This document shows positions 17,118 to 24,502 of a DNA stretch of 30,892 nt, piece by piece. A program made the translations under genes and the position numbers. The stretch is from contig CAYNJF010000027.1 of the NCBI GenBank assembly GCA_964397555.1, positions 1 to 30,892 of the forward strand. The letters run 5' to 3'. Under the pieces are notes generated by a model, which was not told the origin of the DNA, searched no databases, and was given only the letters and a program-made list of their open reading frames with translations. The stretch comes from CAYNJF01 sp964397555. Lineage in GTDB: Bacteria > Pseudomonadota > Gammaproteobacteria > Berkiellales > Berkiellaceae. Every line of letters begins with the position of its first letter. The stretch's first letter is position 1.

Positions 17118-18533
17118 ATGGTAAACGTCAATAACGAAAAAGCAAACCCAGATGTCTTGTTCCAACAAATTGCAGATTATGTTTGCGACACTACGATTCA
17201 ATCGGAGCTTGCCTTTGAGACCGCTCAGTATTGTCTCATGGATACCCTTGGGTGTGGTATTTTGGCACTCAACTATAACGAGTGCACAACCTTACTCGGA
17301 CCATGGTTCGAGGGCTCCACTTTTTCAAAAGGGGCAAGGGTACCTGGGACTTCTTTTGAGCTGGATCCCATCAAAGCGGCGTTTGACATTGGCGCCATGG
17401 TCCGATGGTTAGATTACAACGATACTTGGCTTGCCAAAGAGTGGGGTCATCCTTCCGATAATTTAGGTGCCTTAATGGCCATCATGGACTACTCGAATCG
17501 ACAAGGAAAAAATAGGTTTACCGTCAAGGATCTGTTGGCGGCAATGATCAAAGCCCATGAAATCCAAGGTTGTCTTGCTCTAAACAACAGCTTCAATGCC
17601 GTAGGCCTTGATCACGTAGTTCTTGTCAAAGTCGCTTCAACGGCCTTGGCCACTCATCTGATGGGAGGGGACAAGGGCCAGGTGATTGATGCTCTTTCCC
17701 ATGCATGGCTAGATGGTCAGTCCTTGCGTTGCTATCGTCACGCCCCTAACACAGGCTCAAGAAAATCATGGGCCGCTGGGGATGCCACCTCAAGAGCGGT
17801 ACGTTTGGCACAAATCGTTCTCAAAGGCGAAAGTGGGTATCCTAGCGCTCTAAGCGTGCCACGATGGGGATTTGAAGATGTCCTTTTCAAAGGTGAGAAG
17901 CTCACTTGTCCTGAACTATCCAGCTACGTCATGGAACACGTATTGTTTAAGATCTCATATCCAGCAGAATTTCATGGTCAAACGGCGGTTGAGTGTGCGC
18001 TAAAGCTGCATCATCAAATTTCAGATCTTGATGACATTCAAAGCATTGAGCTTTATACCCAAGAGTCAGGCTTTAACATCATCAATAAAGAAGGAGCCCT
18101 TCATAATCCGGCTGATCGTGATCATTGCCTACAATATATGGTAGCGGTCGCCTTATTAGAAGGGAAGTTGACGGCGGACTCGTACACCGATAAGACGGCA
18201 TCCAATCCTGCGATTGATGCACTTAGAGAAAAAATGAAGGTGTTTGAGGACAAGCAATATACGGTTGATTATCTGGATCCTTCAAAGCGTTCGATTGCGA
18301 ACAAAATCATCGTTCGAACCCATGAGCAAAGCTTTGAAGAAGAGATTCACTACCCAGTAGGTCACAAAAACCGACGCCAAGAAGGAATACCCCTTCTTTT
18401 GAGTAAATTTGAGCATAACTTAAGACAACACTACCAACCCGAAAAGGCGGATGAGTTGTTTAAGCTGTGCCAAGATGACCGCTTACTTGAGATGAAGGTT
18501 GATGATTTTGTGAGCGAATGGACTCAAGAATAA
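17118..18533 (+). CDS. prpD: 2-methylcitrate dehydratase PrpD
   Basis: A 471-aa member of the MmgE/PrpD family, slightly shorter than E. coli PrpD (483 aa). It dehydrates 2-methylcitrate to 2-methyl-cis-aconitate; the hydration to 2-methylisocitrate is then usually done by aconitase. Typical family stretches are seen: FETAQYCLMDTLGCGILAL at the N-terminus, DYNDTW near residue 100, HPSDNLGA near residues 113-120, and YPAEFHGQTAVECAL near residues 282-296. AAGGAA (17107-17112) overlaps the prpC stop and serves the ATG at 17118. It ends the operon at a strong terminator. Neither acnD nor prpF is adjacent, fitting the prpD-type pathway rather than the acnD/prpF variant. Confidence 0.93.
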   Translation: MVNVNNEKANPDVLFQQIADYVCDTTIQSELAFETAQYCLMDTLGCGILALNYNECTTLLGPWFEGSTFSKGARVPGTSFELDPIKAAFDIGAMVRWLDYNDTWLAKEWGHPSDNLGALMAIMDYSNRQGKNRFTVKDLLAAMIKAHEIQGCLALNNSFNAVGLDHVVLVKVASTALATHLMGGDKGQVIDALSHAWLDGQSLRCYRHAPNTGSRKSWAAGDATSRAVRLAQIVLKGESGYPSALSVPRWGFEDVLFKGEKLTCPELSSYVMEHVLFKISYPAEFHGQTAVECALKLHHQISDLDDIQSIELYTQESGFNIINKEGALHNPADRDHCLQYMVAVALLEGKLTADSYTDKTASNPAIDALREKMKVFEDKQYTVDYLDPSKRSIANKIIVRTHEQSFEEEIHYPVGHKNRRQEGIPLLLSKFEHNLRQHYQPEKADELFKLCQDDRLLEMKVDDFVSEWTQE

Positions 18534-18561
18534 AAAAGAGGGCCTAAGCCCTCTTTTTTTT
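18532..18561 (+). terminator. Rho-independent terminator of prpBCD
   Basis: GAGGGC (18538-18543) pairs with GCCCTC (18548-18553) around CTAA. It is flanked by a 6-base A-run and an 8-base T-run that extend the stem. It begins inside the prpD stop codon, and the symmetric A/T tracts allow some activity in both directions. Confidence 0.92.
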
Positions 18562-18660
18562 ACCTTTAACGTGTCAATTAAATCGTTTTTTCCGTGTTAG
18601 GATACGAGAATCTAAAGAACAATAATCCAAAGAAACCTCAAACCCACAAAGGAGATCATC

Positions 18661-19782
18661 ATGGCATCCATTGCTGAGTACATCTGGCTAGATGGCGAAC
18701 AGCCTACTCGTACGTTACGTTCTAAATCACGTGTTCTACAATTATCGGACGCCACCATCCCAAAAGTCACGGAGTTCCCAGAGTGGGGGTTTGATGGGTC
18801 ATCGACGTCTCAGGCTGCTGGAGATAATTCTGATTTGGTGCTAAAGCCTGTAAGAGTGATTAAAGATCCCATTCGTAAAGGTGATAATTACCTTGTTCTA
18901 TGTGAGGTCTACGATGTGGATGGGACGCCTCATGAAAGTAATACCCGGGCCCTTTTAAGAAAGGTCTTAGAAGCTGGTGGGTATGAGCAAGATCCATGGT
19001 TGGGCTTTGAGCAAGAATACACGCTTTTTAATGGTCGTAACCCTCTAGGGTGGCCTGAAAATGGCTATCCTCGTCCACAAGGGCCATTCTATTGTGGTGT
19101 GGGCTCAGATCGCGTCCATGGACGTGAACTCGTTGAAGAGCATATGAGTGCCTGCATTGACGCTGGATTAATTATCTACGGCGTCAATGCAGAAGTCATG
19201 CCTGGGCAATGGGAATATCAAGTTGGCTATCGTGGTTTTAAAGGCGAAGAAGTTGATGCCTTGTTAGTGAGTGATCATCAGTGGCTATGCCGTTGGCTAT
19301 TGTGTCGCTTGGCTGAAGACAAAGGGGTTACCGTAAGTTTTGAGAATAAACCAATCCAGGGTGATTGGAACGGTGCGGGTTGCCATACCAATTTCTCAAC
19401 AGCAAAGATGCGTGATCCCAAAACCGGTAAAGCTGCCATTGATGATGCGGTTGCCGCGTTAGGGGAAAAACACTCTCAACACATTGCTTTGTATGGTCAT
19501 GACTTAGATAAGCGCTTGACAGGTCTTCATGAAACCTGCTCAATCAATGAGTTTAAATCGGGTGCTTGCAACCGTGGTGCCTCGATTCGTATTCCTGCTC
19601 AAGTCAGTGTTCAAGGTTATGGTTATCTTGAGGACAGAAGACCTGGGGCAAATTCTGATCCATATCTTGTCTCTGCGCGCTTGATTACCACGATTTGTGG
19701 GATTGATGAATCTGCGTTTGATGTGCCGTCCTCACTTAAAGAGAACTTTGTACGTCAACAAGCCGATGCTTTAACCTCGTAA
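18661..19782 (+). CDS. glnII: Glutamine synthetase type II (eukaryote-like GSII)
   Basis: A 373-aa enzyme making glutamine from glutamate, ammonia and ATP. The length and motifs are those of GSII (eukaryotes, rhizobial GlnII), not the ~470-aa bacterial GSI: WGFDGSST near residues 42-49, GFEQEYTLF near 119-127 (metal-binding Glu), NAEVMPGQWEYQVG near 176-189, NGAGCHTNFST near 236-246 (ATP/glutamate binding), and RGASIRIP near 302-309. GSII lacks the Tyr adenylylation site of GSI, so control differs. AAAGGAG (18648-18654) supports the ATG. A possible extended -10, TGTTAGGAT, lies at 18595-18603. It is monocistronic, between the prp terminator and the convergent ppsR (3-base gap). Confidence 0.93.
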   Translation: MASIAEYIWLDGEQPTRTLRSKSRVLQLSDATIPKVTEFPEWGFDGSSTSQAAGDNSDLVLKPVRVIKDPIRKGDNYLVLCEVYDVDGTPHESNTRALLRKVLEAGGYEQDPWLGFEQEYTLFNGRNPLGWPENGYPRPQGPFYCGVGSDRVHGRELVEEHMSACIDAGLIIYGVNAEVMPGQWEYQVGYRGFKGEEVDALLVSDHQWLCRWLLCRLAEDKGVTVSFENKPIQGDWNGAGCHTNFSTAKMRDPKTGKAAIDDAVAALGEKHSQHIALYGHDLDKRLTGLHETCSINEFKSGACNRGASIRIPAQVSVQGYGYLEDRRPGANSDPYLVSARLITTICGIDESAFDVPSSLKENFVRQQADALTS

Positions 19783-19785
19783 CAC

Positions 19786-20607
19786 TTATCGAAACCTTCT
19801 CTCAATCTGCTTCATGGAAATGATGCGGGTTGAGAGCTCTTCTATTGAAAGATTGGTTGAACTTAAAAAGGGGAGTTGATATCGCTTGTATAAATTCTCT
19901 ACGGTTTTTACTTCATGTTCACATTGCTCGAGTTTCGCATAGCGTGAGTTGGGTCTTCGCTGAGTTCTAATTGCTTTGAGTCGAAGAGGATCAATGGTCA
20001 AGCCAAACAGTTTGCCTTTGTACGCTTGGATAGGAACAGGCAGCTCACCGCTGTCCATGTCTTCCTCGGTAATAGGGTAGTTTGCCGCACGAACCCCGTA
20101 CTGCATGGCCAAGTAGAGGCTTGTCGGGGTTTTTCCACACCGTGAAACTCCAACGAGGATGACATCAGCTTCGTCGTAGCCAGAGGTTTTAGCACCGTCG
20201 TCGTAACTTAAGGCAAAATTCACACAATCAATTCTTGTGTTGTATGACTGAAAATCTTTTACGCCATGGATCTTGCCCACTGTGTGTGAGGAGGTTGACT
20301 CAAGCTCATTCTCAAGAGATGGGATATAGGTGCCAAAAAAGTCGAGAAAATAGGCATCGCTTTTTATCAAATCTGAACGCACTTCATCGTTGATGATGGT
20401 CCCAAACACAATGGGTCTGGCCCCATCGGCCTCTTTGGCCAATGCAATGCGCTCTTTGGCCTCAGCGGCTTTATCAAGGGTATCAACGAAGGGCAGTGTG
20501 ACTTGGGTAAAGTGAATGTCATCAAATTGAGAAATCAAACTCAAGCCCATTGTCTCAGCTGTGATTCCCGTTCTATCTGACACAAAAAAGGCAGTTCTTC
20601 GTTTCAT
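19786..20607 (-). CDS. ppsR: PEP synthase regulatory protein PpsR (DUF299 kinase/pyrophosphorylase)
   Basis: A 273-aa bifunctional regulator that inactivates PEP synthase by ADP-dependent phosphorylation of a Thr beside its catalytic His, and reactivates it by phosphorolysis. Family marks: FFVSDRTGITAETMG at residues 8-21, and the P-loop GVSRCGKTPTS at residues 153-163. The start is taken as the ATG at 20607, with AGAGG 7 bases upstream; a GTG one codon earlier (20610) is possible. A perfect TATAAT is found on the minus strand at 20671-20676, about 64 bases upstream. It is divergent from ppsA, its target, across an 80-base gap. The 3' end almost touches the convergent glutamine synthetase gene. 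Confidence 0.95.
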   Translation of the reverse strand: MKRRTAFFVSDRTGITAETMGLSLISQFDDIHFTQVTLPFVDTLDKAAEAKERIALAKEADGARPIVFGTIINDEVRSDLIKSDAYFLDFFGTYIPSLENELESTSSHTVGKIHGVKDFQSYNTRIDCVNFALSYDDGAKTSGYDEADVILVGVSRCGKTPTSLYLAMQYGVRAANYPITEEDMDSGELPVPIQAYKGKLFGLTIDPLRLKAIRTQRRPNSRYAKLEQCEHEVKTVENLYKRYQLPFLSSTNLSIEELSTRIISMKQIERRFR

Positions 20608-20687
20608 CACTCATCCTCTTGATGATCTTATCTTCGAAAAAAAATGATAAGATGGCTTCACATTTTGGACATTATAACGAGGTTCAC
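20608..20687. promoter_or_regulatory. Divergent ppsR/ppsA control region
   Basis: It contains an inverted repeat, ATCTTATC (20625-20632) and GATAAGAT (20646-20653), with a 13-base A-rich spacer. The spacer is suited to a dimeric regulator or to a hairpin in the ppsR leader. TATAAT on the minus strand at 20671-20676 is a consensus -10 for ppsR, although its -35 would lie inside ppsA and is weak. No convincing ppsA promoter is visible besides AT-rich DNA around the repeat. Confidence 0.45.
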
Positions 20688-23060
20688 ATGGCAGTTCATG
20701 CATATGTTATTCCATTCGAAGAACTTGGAATGGGTGACGTTGAAAAAGTGGGTGGTAAAAACGCATCGTTAGGCGAAATGATTTGTCACCTAACTAAGGT
20801 GGGTGTCAAGGTACCTGGCGGCTTTGCAACAACCTCGGATGCCTTTTGGGAGTTTTTGAGCTTAGATGGCTTAGATCAAAAAATTAACGACGCACTTTCT
20901 TCGTTAGATGTCGATGATGTGACTCAGCTTCAACAAACGGGTCAGATGATACGTCAGATGATCATGGATACTCCGCTGCAGCCAGAGCTTCTTGATGACA
21001 TCACTCGTTTATATAATCAGCTGACGGATAACGGTCAACACGCGGTTGCTGTGCGTTCCTCCGCGACGGCTGAAGACTTACCTGATGCTTCCTTTGCCGG
21101 TCAACAAGAAACCATTTTGAACGTGAATGGCATTGAGTCGGTGCTCAAAGCGGTCAAAGAGGTGTTCGCCTCGCTCTACAATGACAGAGCCATCGCTTAT
21201 CGCGTACACAAGGGATTTGAACACGCCAAAGTGGCACTCTCTGTTGGCATTCAACGCATGGTGCGCTCAGATTTAGCCTCTTCAGGGGTGATGTTTACCA
21301 TCGACACTGAATCGGGCTATGACCAAGTGGTCTTTATTACATCAAGCTATGGCTTGGGTGAGATGGTTGTTCAAGGGGCGGTCAATCCAGATGAGTTTTA
21401 TGTCTTTAAGCCATCGTTAGTTCAAGAAAAGCAAGCTATTTTGCGTAAAAACTTAGGCTCAAAGGCGCAAAGAATGATCTACTCGGACACCCCAGGTGAA
21501 AAAGTGCGTATTGAGTCTGTGCCTGAGTTGGAAATGAATCAGTTTTCCTTGTCTGATCAGGATGTCGATGCGTTGGCCAAACAAGCCATGATCATTGAAA
21601 AGCACTATGGACGTGCCATGGACATTGAGTGGGCAAAAGATGGGAATACCGGGGAACTTTTCATTGTCCAGGCTCGACCTGAAACCGTCAAATCTCAACA
21701 AAGTGCGAATGTCTTAGAGCGTTTCAACCTAAAAGAATCCGGTCCCGTGCTCGTTGAGGGTCGAAGCATCGGCCAGCGCATCGGTCAAGGCCCGGCGAAA
21801 GTCATCGACTCGATTGATGACATGGACAGCGTACAGTCTGGCGATGTCTTGGTCACGGATATGACCGATCCCGATTGGGAGCCTGTGATGAAACGCGCCA
21901 GTGCTATTGTGACCAATCGAGGAGGGCGTACCTGCCATGCGGCCATCATTGCAAGAGAGTTAGGGATACCTGCAGTGGTGGGGACCAATGACGCCACCAA
22001 GAAAATCACGAGTGGTCACGACGTGACTGTCAGTTGTGCTCAAGGTGATACGGGGTTCATCTACCAGGGTCTTTTAGATTTTGAACTTGAAACTCACAAC
22101 CTTGATTCTATGCCTTCAGTGCCCTTTAAAATCATGATGAATGTGGCCAACCCAGACAGGGCCTTCAATTTCTGTCAATTACCTAATGAAGGCGTGGGGC
22201 TGGCTCGTCTTGAATTCATCATCTCACAAATGATTGGTGTGCATCCTCAGGCATGCCTTGAGTTTGAAAAGCTGGATAAAGACGTTCAATCGCAAATTCT
22301 ACAACGCTCACAAGGTTACGATAATCCTCGTCAATTTTATGTCGATAAATTAGCCGAGGGGATTGCTACCTTAGGGGCTGCTTTCAAAGATAAGCCAGTG
22401 ATCATACGTTTTTCAGATTTCAAATCGAATGAGTATGCCAATTTGATTGGTGGTCACTTATACGAGCCGACCGAAGAGAACCCGATGTTAGGGTTTAGAG
22501 GGGCCTCGCGTTATGTCTCGAAAACTTTTGCGCCTTGTTTTGCTCTTGAATGTGAAGCCGTTAAAAAAGTTCGCAATGAGATGGGATTAACCAATATTCA
22601 AGTGATGATCCCTTTTGTGCGCACAACGACCGAAGCACAAAACGTCATTGATTTATTGGCCAGTCACGACCTAAGACGAGGCCAAAATGACCTTAAAATC
22701 ATCATGATGTGTGAGCTTCCAACCAATGCGCTGTTAGCCGCGGATTATTTGAGCATGTTTGATGGCTTTTCAATTGGTTCAAACGACTTAACCCAATTAA
22801 CCTTAGGGTTAGATCGTGATTCAGGCTTAGTTGCCGACTCCTTTGATGAAAGGGATCCTGCGGTAAAAGCCCTTTTATCCATGGCCATAAAGCAATGCAA
22901 ACAGGATGGTAAATACATCGGTATTTGTGGTCAGGGGCCTTCGGATCACCCTGATTTGGCGAAATGGTTGATTGAGCAGGGCATCGATTCAGTGTCATTG
23001 AACCCAGATACTGTCCTTCAAACCTGGCTGTATTTAGCCAAACAACAGAGCAGTCAATGA
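20688..23060 (+). CDS. ppsA: Phosphoenolpyruvate synthase PpsA
   Basis: A 790-aa enzyme converting pyruvate, ATP and water to PEP, AMP and phosphate; gluconeogenic entry from C3 carbon. Domains in order: an N-terminal ATP-binding (PPDK_N) domain with VGGKNASLGEM near residues 18-28 and AVRSSATAEDLPDASFAGQQET near 122-143; the swivelling phospho-His domain with GGRTCHAAIIARELG near 412-426, whose His carries the phosphate and whose Thr is the PpsR target; and a C-terminal TIM-barrel PEP domain with IGSNDLTQLTLGLDRD near 693-708 and the active-site Cys in GICGQGPSDHPD. ATG 20688 (AACGAGG just upstream) gives the usual length (E. coli 792 aa); an upstream TTG/ATG extension of 23 codons lacks an RBS. 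Divergent from ppsR. Confidence 0.96.
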   Translation: MAVHAYVIPFEELGMGDVEKVGGKNASLGEMICHLTKVGVKVPGGFATTSDAFWEFLSLDGLDQKINDALSSLDVDDVTQLQQTGQMIRQMIMDTPLQPELLDDITRLYNQLTDNGQHAVAVRSSATAEDLPDASFAGQQETILNVNGIESVLKAVKEVFASLYNDRAIAYRVHKGFEHAKVALSVGIQRMVRSDLASSGVMFTIDTESGYDQVVFITSSYGLGEMVVQGAVNPDEFYVFKPSLVQEKQAILRKNLGSKAQRMIYSDTPGEKVRIESVPELEMNQFSLSDQDVDALAKQAMIIEKHYGRAMDIEWAKDGNTGELFIVQARPETVKSQQSANVLERFNLKESGPVLVEGRSIGQRIGQGPAKVIDSIDDMDSVQSGDVLVTDMTDPDWEPVMKRASAIVTNRGGRTCHAAIIARELGIPAVVGTNDATKKITSGHDVTVSCAQGDTGFIYQGLLDFELETHNLDSMPSVPFKIMMNVANPDRAFNFCQLPNEGVGLARLEFIISQMIGVHPQACLEFEKLDKDVQSQILQRSQGYDNPRQFYVDKLAEGIATLGAAFKDKPVIIRFSDFKSNEYANLIGGHLYEPTEENPMLGFRGASRYVSKTFAPCFALECEAVKKVRNEMGLTNIQVMIPFVRTTTEAQNVIDLLASHDLRRGQNDLKIIMMCELPTNALLAADYLSMFDGFSIGSNDLTQLTLGLDRDSGLVADSFDERDPAVKALLSMAIKQCKQDGKYIGICGQGPSDHPDLAKWLIEQGIDSVSLNPDTVLQTWLYLAKQQSSQ

Positions 23061-23072
23061 CTGCTCTTTTTT
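23047..23072 (+). terminator. Rho-independent terminator of ppsA
   Basis: AGAGCAGTC (23047-23055) pairs with GACTGCTCT (23059-23067) around AAT, followed by six Ts. The ppsA stop codon sits at the loop/stem junction. Confidence 0.92.
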
Positions 23073-23149
23073 CCATTGAGGATGAATCTAGTAAAGTAAA
23101 CCAGCTTAAGTGGTTGTAAAACCAACAAAAAAACTTCAGAGATCGTACA

Positions 23150-23179
23150 TTGACACTTTAGTGTCCCCCCAACTAGAAT
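23150..23179 (+). promoter_or_regulatory. Strong sigma70 promoter with overlapping palindrome
   Basis: A perfect -35 TTGACA (23150-23155), 18-base spacer, and -10 TAGAAT (23174-23179). The -35 overlaps the palindrome GACACT-TT-AGTGTC (23152-23165), a plausible repressor site. Transcription would start near 23186, leaving a ~118-base leader with a small hairpin (GCACC 23199-23203 with GGTGC 23207-23211). Confidence 0.65.
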
Positions 23180-23303
23180 CCCTACATCAAACAAGAAAGC
23201 ACCCTAGGTGCAGCGCCTGACTTGTTCAAGGACGAATGGGTTAAGCAAAGTAGTTTCGAGGCTTACACACTTGGCCTCAAGAAGAATAAAAGGATTTTCA
23301 CAC

Positions 23304-23744
23304 ATGATCTCTTCTAAAGTGTCCATGCAGCTGGCTAAAGATCAGTTCATTAAACCTGGTCAAATTATCATTCATGAGGATGGTGAAAACATTAGTCTAG
23401 AAGGGATGGTTGATTCTAAGCTTGCCTACGAACAAGCCATTGCCATTGCTCTAAATACCGATGGGGTTGACAGGGTCAATGCCCACACTCTTCAGGTAGC
23501 CAACTTTGAATCATGCATGAATGATCTGCATCTAAGCGCCCAAATCAAAGCACAGTGTTTAAAATTAAAACTGGATCCAACGCTAGCCTTTAACTATCAA
23601 GATTTATCCGTCAGCGTGACCAATGGTCAAGCTTTTATGAAAGTAAACTTGCGTCAAGTTAGTGATGCTGAGACGCTTAAATCGATTGCAAGCCAATTTG
23701 AAGGCATTCAGTCCGTGATCGTAGACATCTCTTTGACGGTTTAG
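23304..23744 (+). CDS. Cytoplasmic double-BON-domain protein
   Basis: A 146-aa protein with two BON-like units. The first, near residues 14-66, has the typical spacing of LEGMVDSKLAYEQAIAIAL followed by GVDRVNAHTLQV; the second, near 72-145, has VNLRQVSDAETLKSIA followed by IQSVIVDISL. BON domains are associated with membrane or phospholipid binding and envelope stress (OsmY, Kbp), but no signal peptide is present, so it is probably cytosolic and closer in layout to Kbp without LysM. Start ATG 23304 is chosen because AAAAGGA (23288-23294) precedes it; an upstream GTG (23208) would add 32 basic, non-BON-like residues. It has its own strong promoter and a long leader. The next gene starts 23 bases downstream with an RBS, so the two may share a transcript. 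Confidence 0.78.
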   Translation: MISSKVSMQLAKDQFIKPGQIIIHEDGENISLEGMVDSKLAYEQAIAIALNTDGVDRVNAHTLQVANFESCMNDLHLSAQIKAQCLKLKLDPTLAFNYQDLSVSVTNGQAFMKVNLRQVSDAETLKSIASQFEGIQSVIVDISLTV

Positions 23745-23767
23745 ATAATTTTGCCCAGGAGTCGTGG

Positions 23768-24310
23768 ATGAAACAAGCAAATGAGCTAAAAAAGGATTTA
23801 AAGAGCGCGATTAAAGAGGGGGACTGTGAGTCGATAAGCTCGATCTTAAGCCAAGAGTCTTTACCCTATTATAAGCTAGCTTTGGATCAATTATTTTTAA
23901 CGGCTTGCGAACATTCAAGTGTTGAAGTTGTGAAGTTATTAAGCCATTTTCTTTTTGATTTAGGCATTAAAGAAGTGCTCACCGCGGCCAGTCAAGATGA
24001 GGAAAATTCGTTCACCAACAAAGATGGGGACGATTCGTTCAACGATTTGATAGAACGGTTCAATGCTTTAATAAACAAGGACGAAGATGCTACGGGTATT
24101 CTCTCGTATGTGAATCAATTGCGCATTCAAGGCTATCGATGCGCTCTTTGTCATGACAACTATGAAGTCATTCTTTATCTAGAAACCTTTGATTGCGTGA
24201 AAGAGCACAAAGCTTCGATGGAGCCTGCAATGCCTTACAGAGTGGCAATCGAATGCACCGATCAAGCAATTGAGCAAGCTGTTTGTCGGAAGCACTCACC
24301 CATACGGTAG
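23768..24310 (+). CDS. Orphan, helical-repeat-like protein, possibly truncated by frameshift
   Basis: A 180-aa protein I do not recognise. Residues ~10-80 look like ankyrin-type helix pairs (LKSAIKEGDCESISSIL; LFLTACEHSSVEVVKLLSHF). The middle is acidic (SQDEENSFTNKDGDDSFNDL), and the C-terminal part has a Cys-rich patch (GYRCALCHDNYEVILYLE). AGGAG (23757-23761) lies 6 bases before the ATG. The last ~12 residues look unnatural; a different frame (24274-24420) continues with protein-like sequence (see findings), so the stop at 24308 may be the result of a frameshift. Located 23 bases after the double-BON gene, probably cotranscribed. Function unknown. Confidence 0.6.
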   Translation: MKQANELKKDLKSAIKEGDCESISSILSQESLPYYKLALDQLFLTACEHSSVEVVKLLSHFLFDLGIKEVLTAASQDEENSFTNKDGDDSFNDLIERFNALINKDEDATGILSYVNQLRIQGYRCALCHDNYEVILYLETFDCVKEHKASMEPAMPYRVAIECTDQAIEQAVCRKHSPIR

Positions 24311-24420
24311 ATACCTCGTTTCAAGACTATCCACTTTTATTCATCAATAGACTCAAGAGCAATTCGACAAATACGAGTGCGGTTTTTGCGATCTTTGATG
24401 GTGAGTGGGTTTGTTGCGCT
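24274..24420 (+). pseudogene. Possible out-of-frame continuation of the 23768 gene
   Basis: Open without a start codon in the frame shifted by one from the preceding gene. It encodes THTVDTSFQDYPLLFINRLK then SNSTNTSAVFAIFDGEWVCC, which reads like real protein. A return to the first frame near 24412 continues as LKLRWRTLDGGHYMPCNSLW. Two compensating shifts would be needed, so this is a decayed-gene hypothesis only. Confidence 0.3.
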
Positions 24421-24502
24421 TAAGCTCCGTTGGCGCACTCTCGATGGGGGGCATTATATGCCATGTAATTCCCTTTGGTCTTCGAGCTATACCGAAGTTG
24501 GC

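Noticed and set aside
20619..20687. N-terminal extension of PpsA by 23 codons
   Set aside because: No RBS before it, it runs through the palindromic control region, and the ATG at 20688 gives the normal family length with an AACGAGG RBS.
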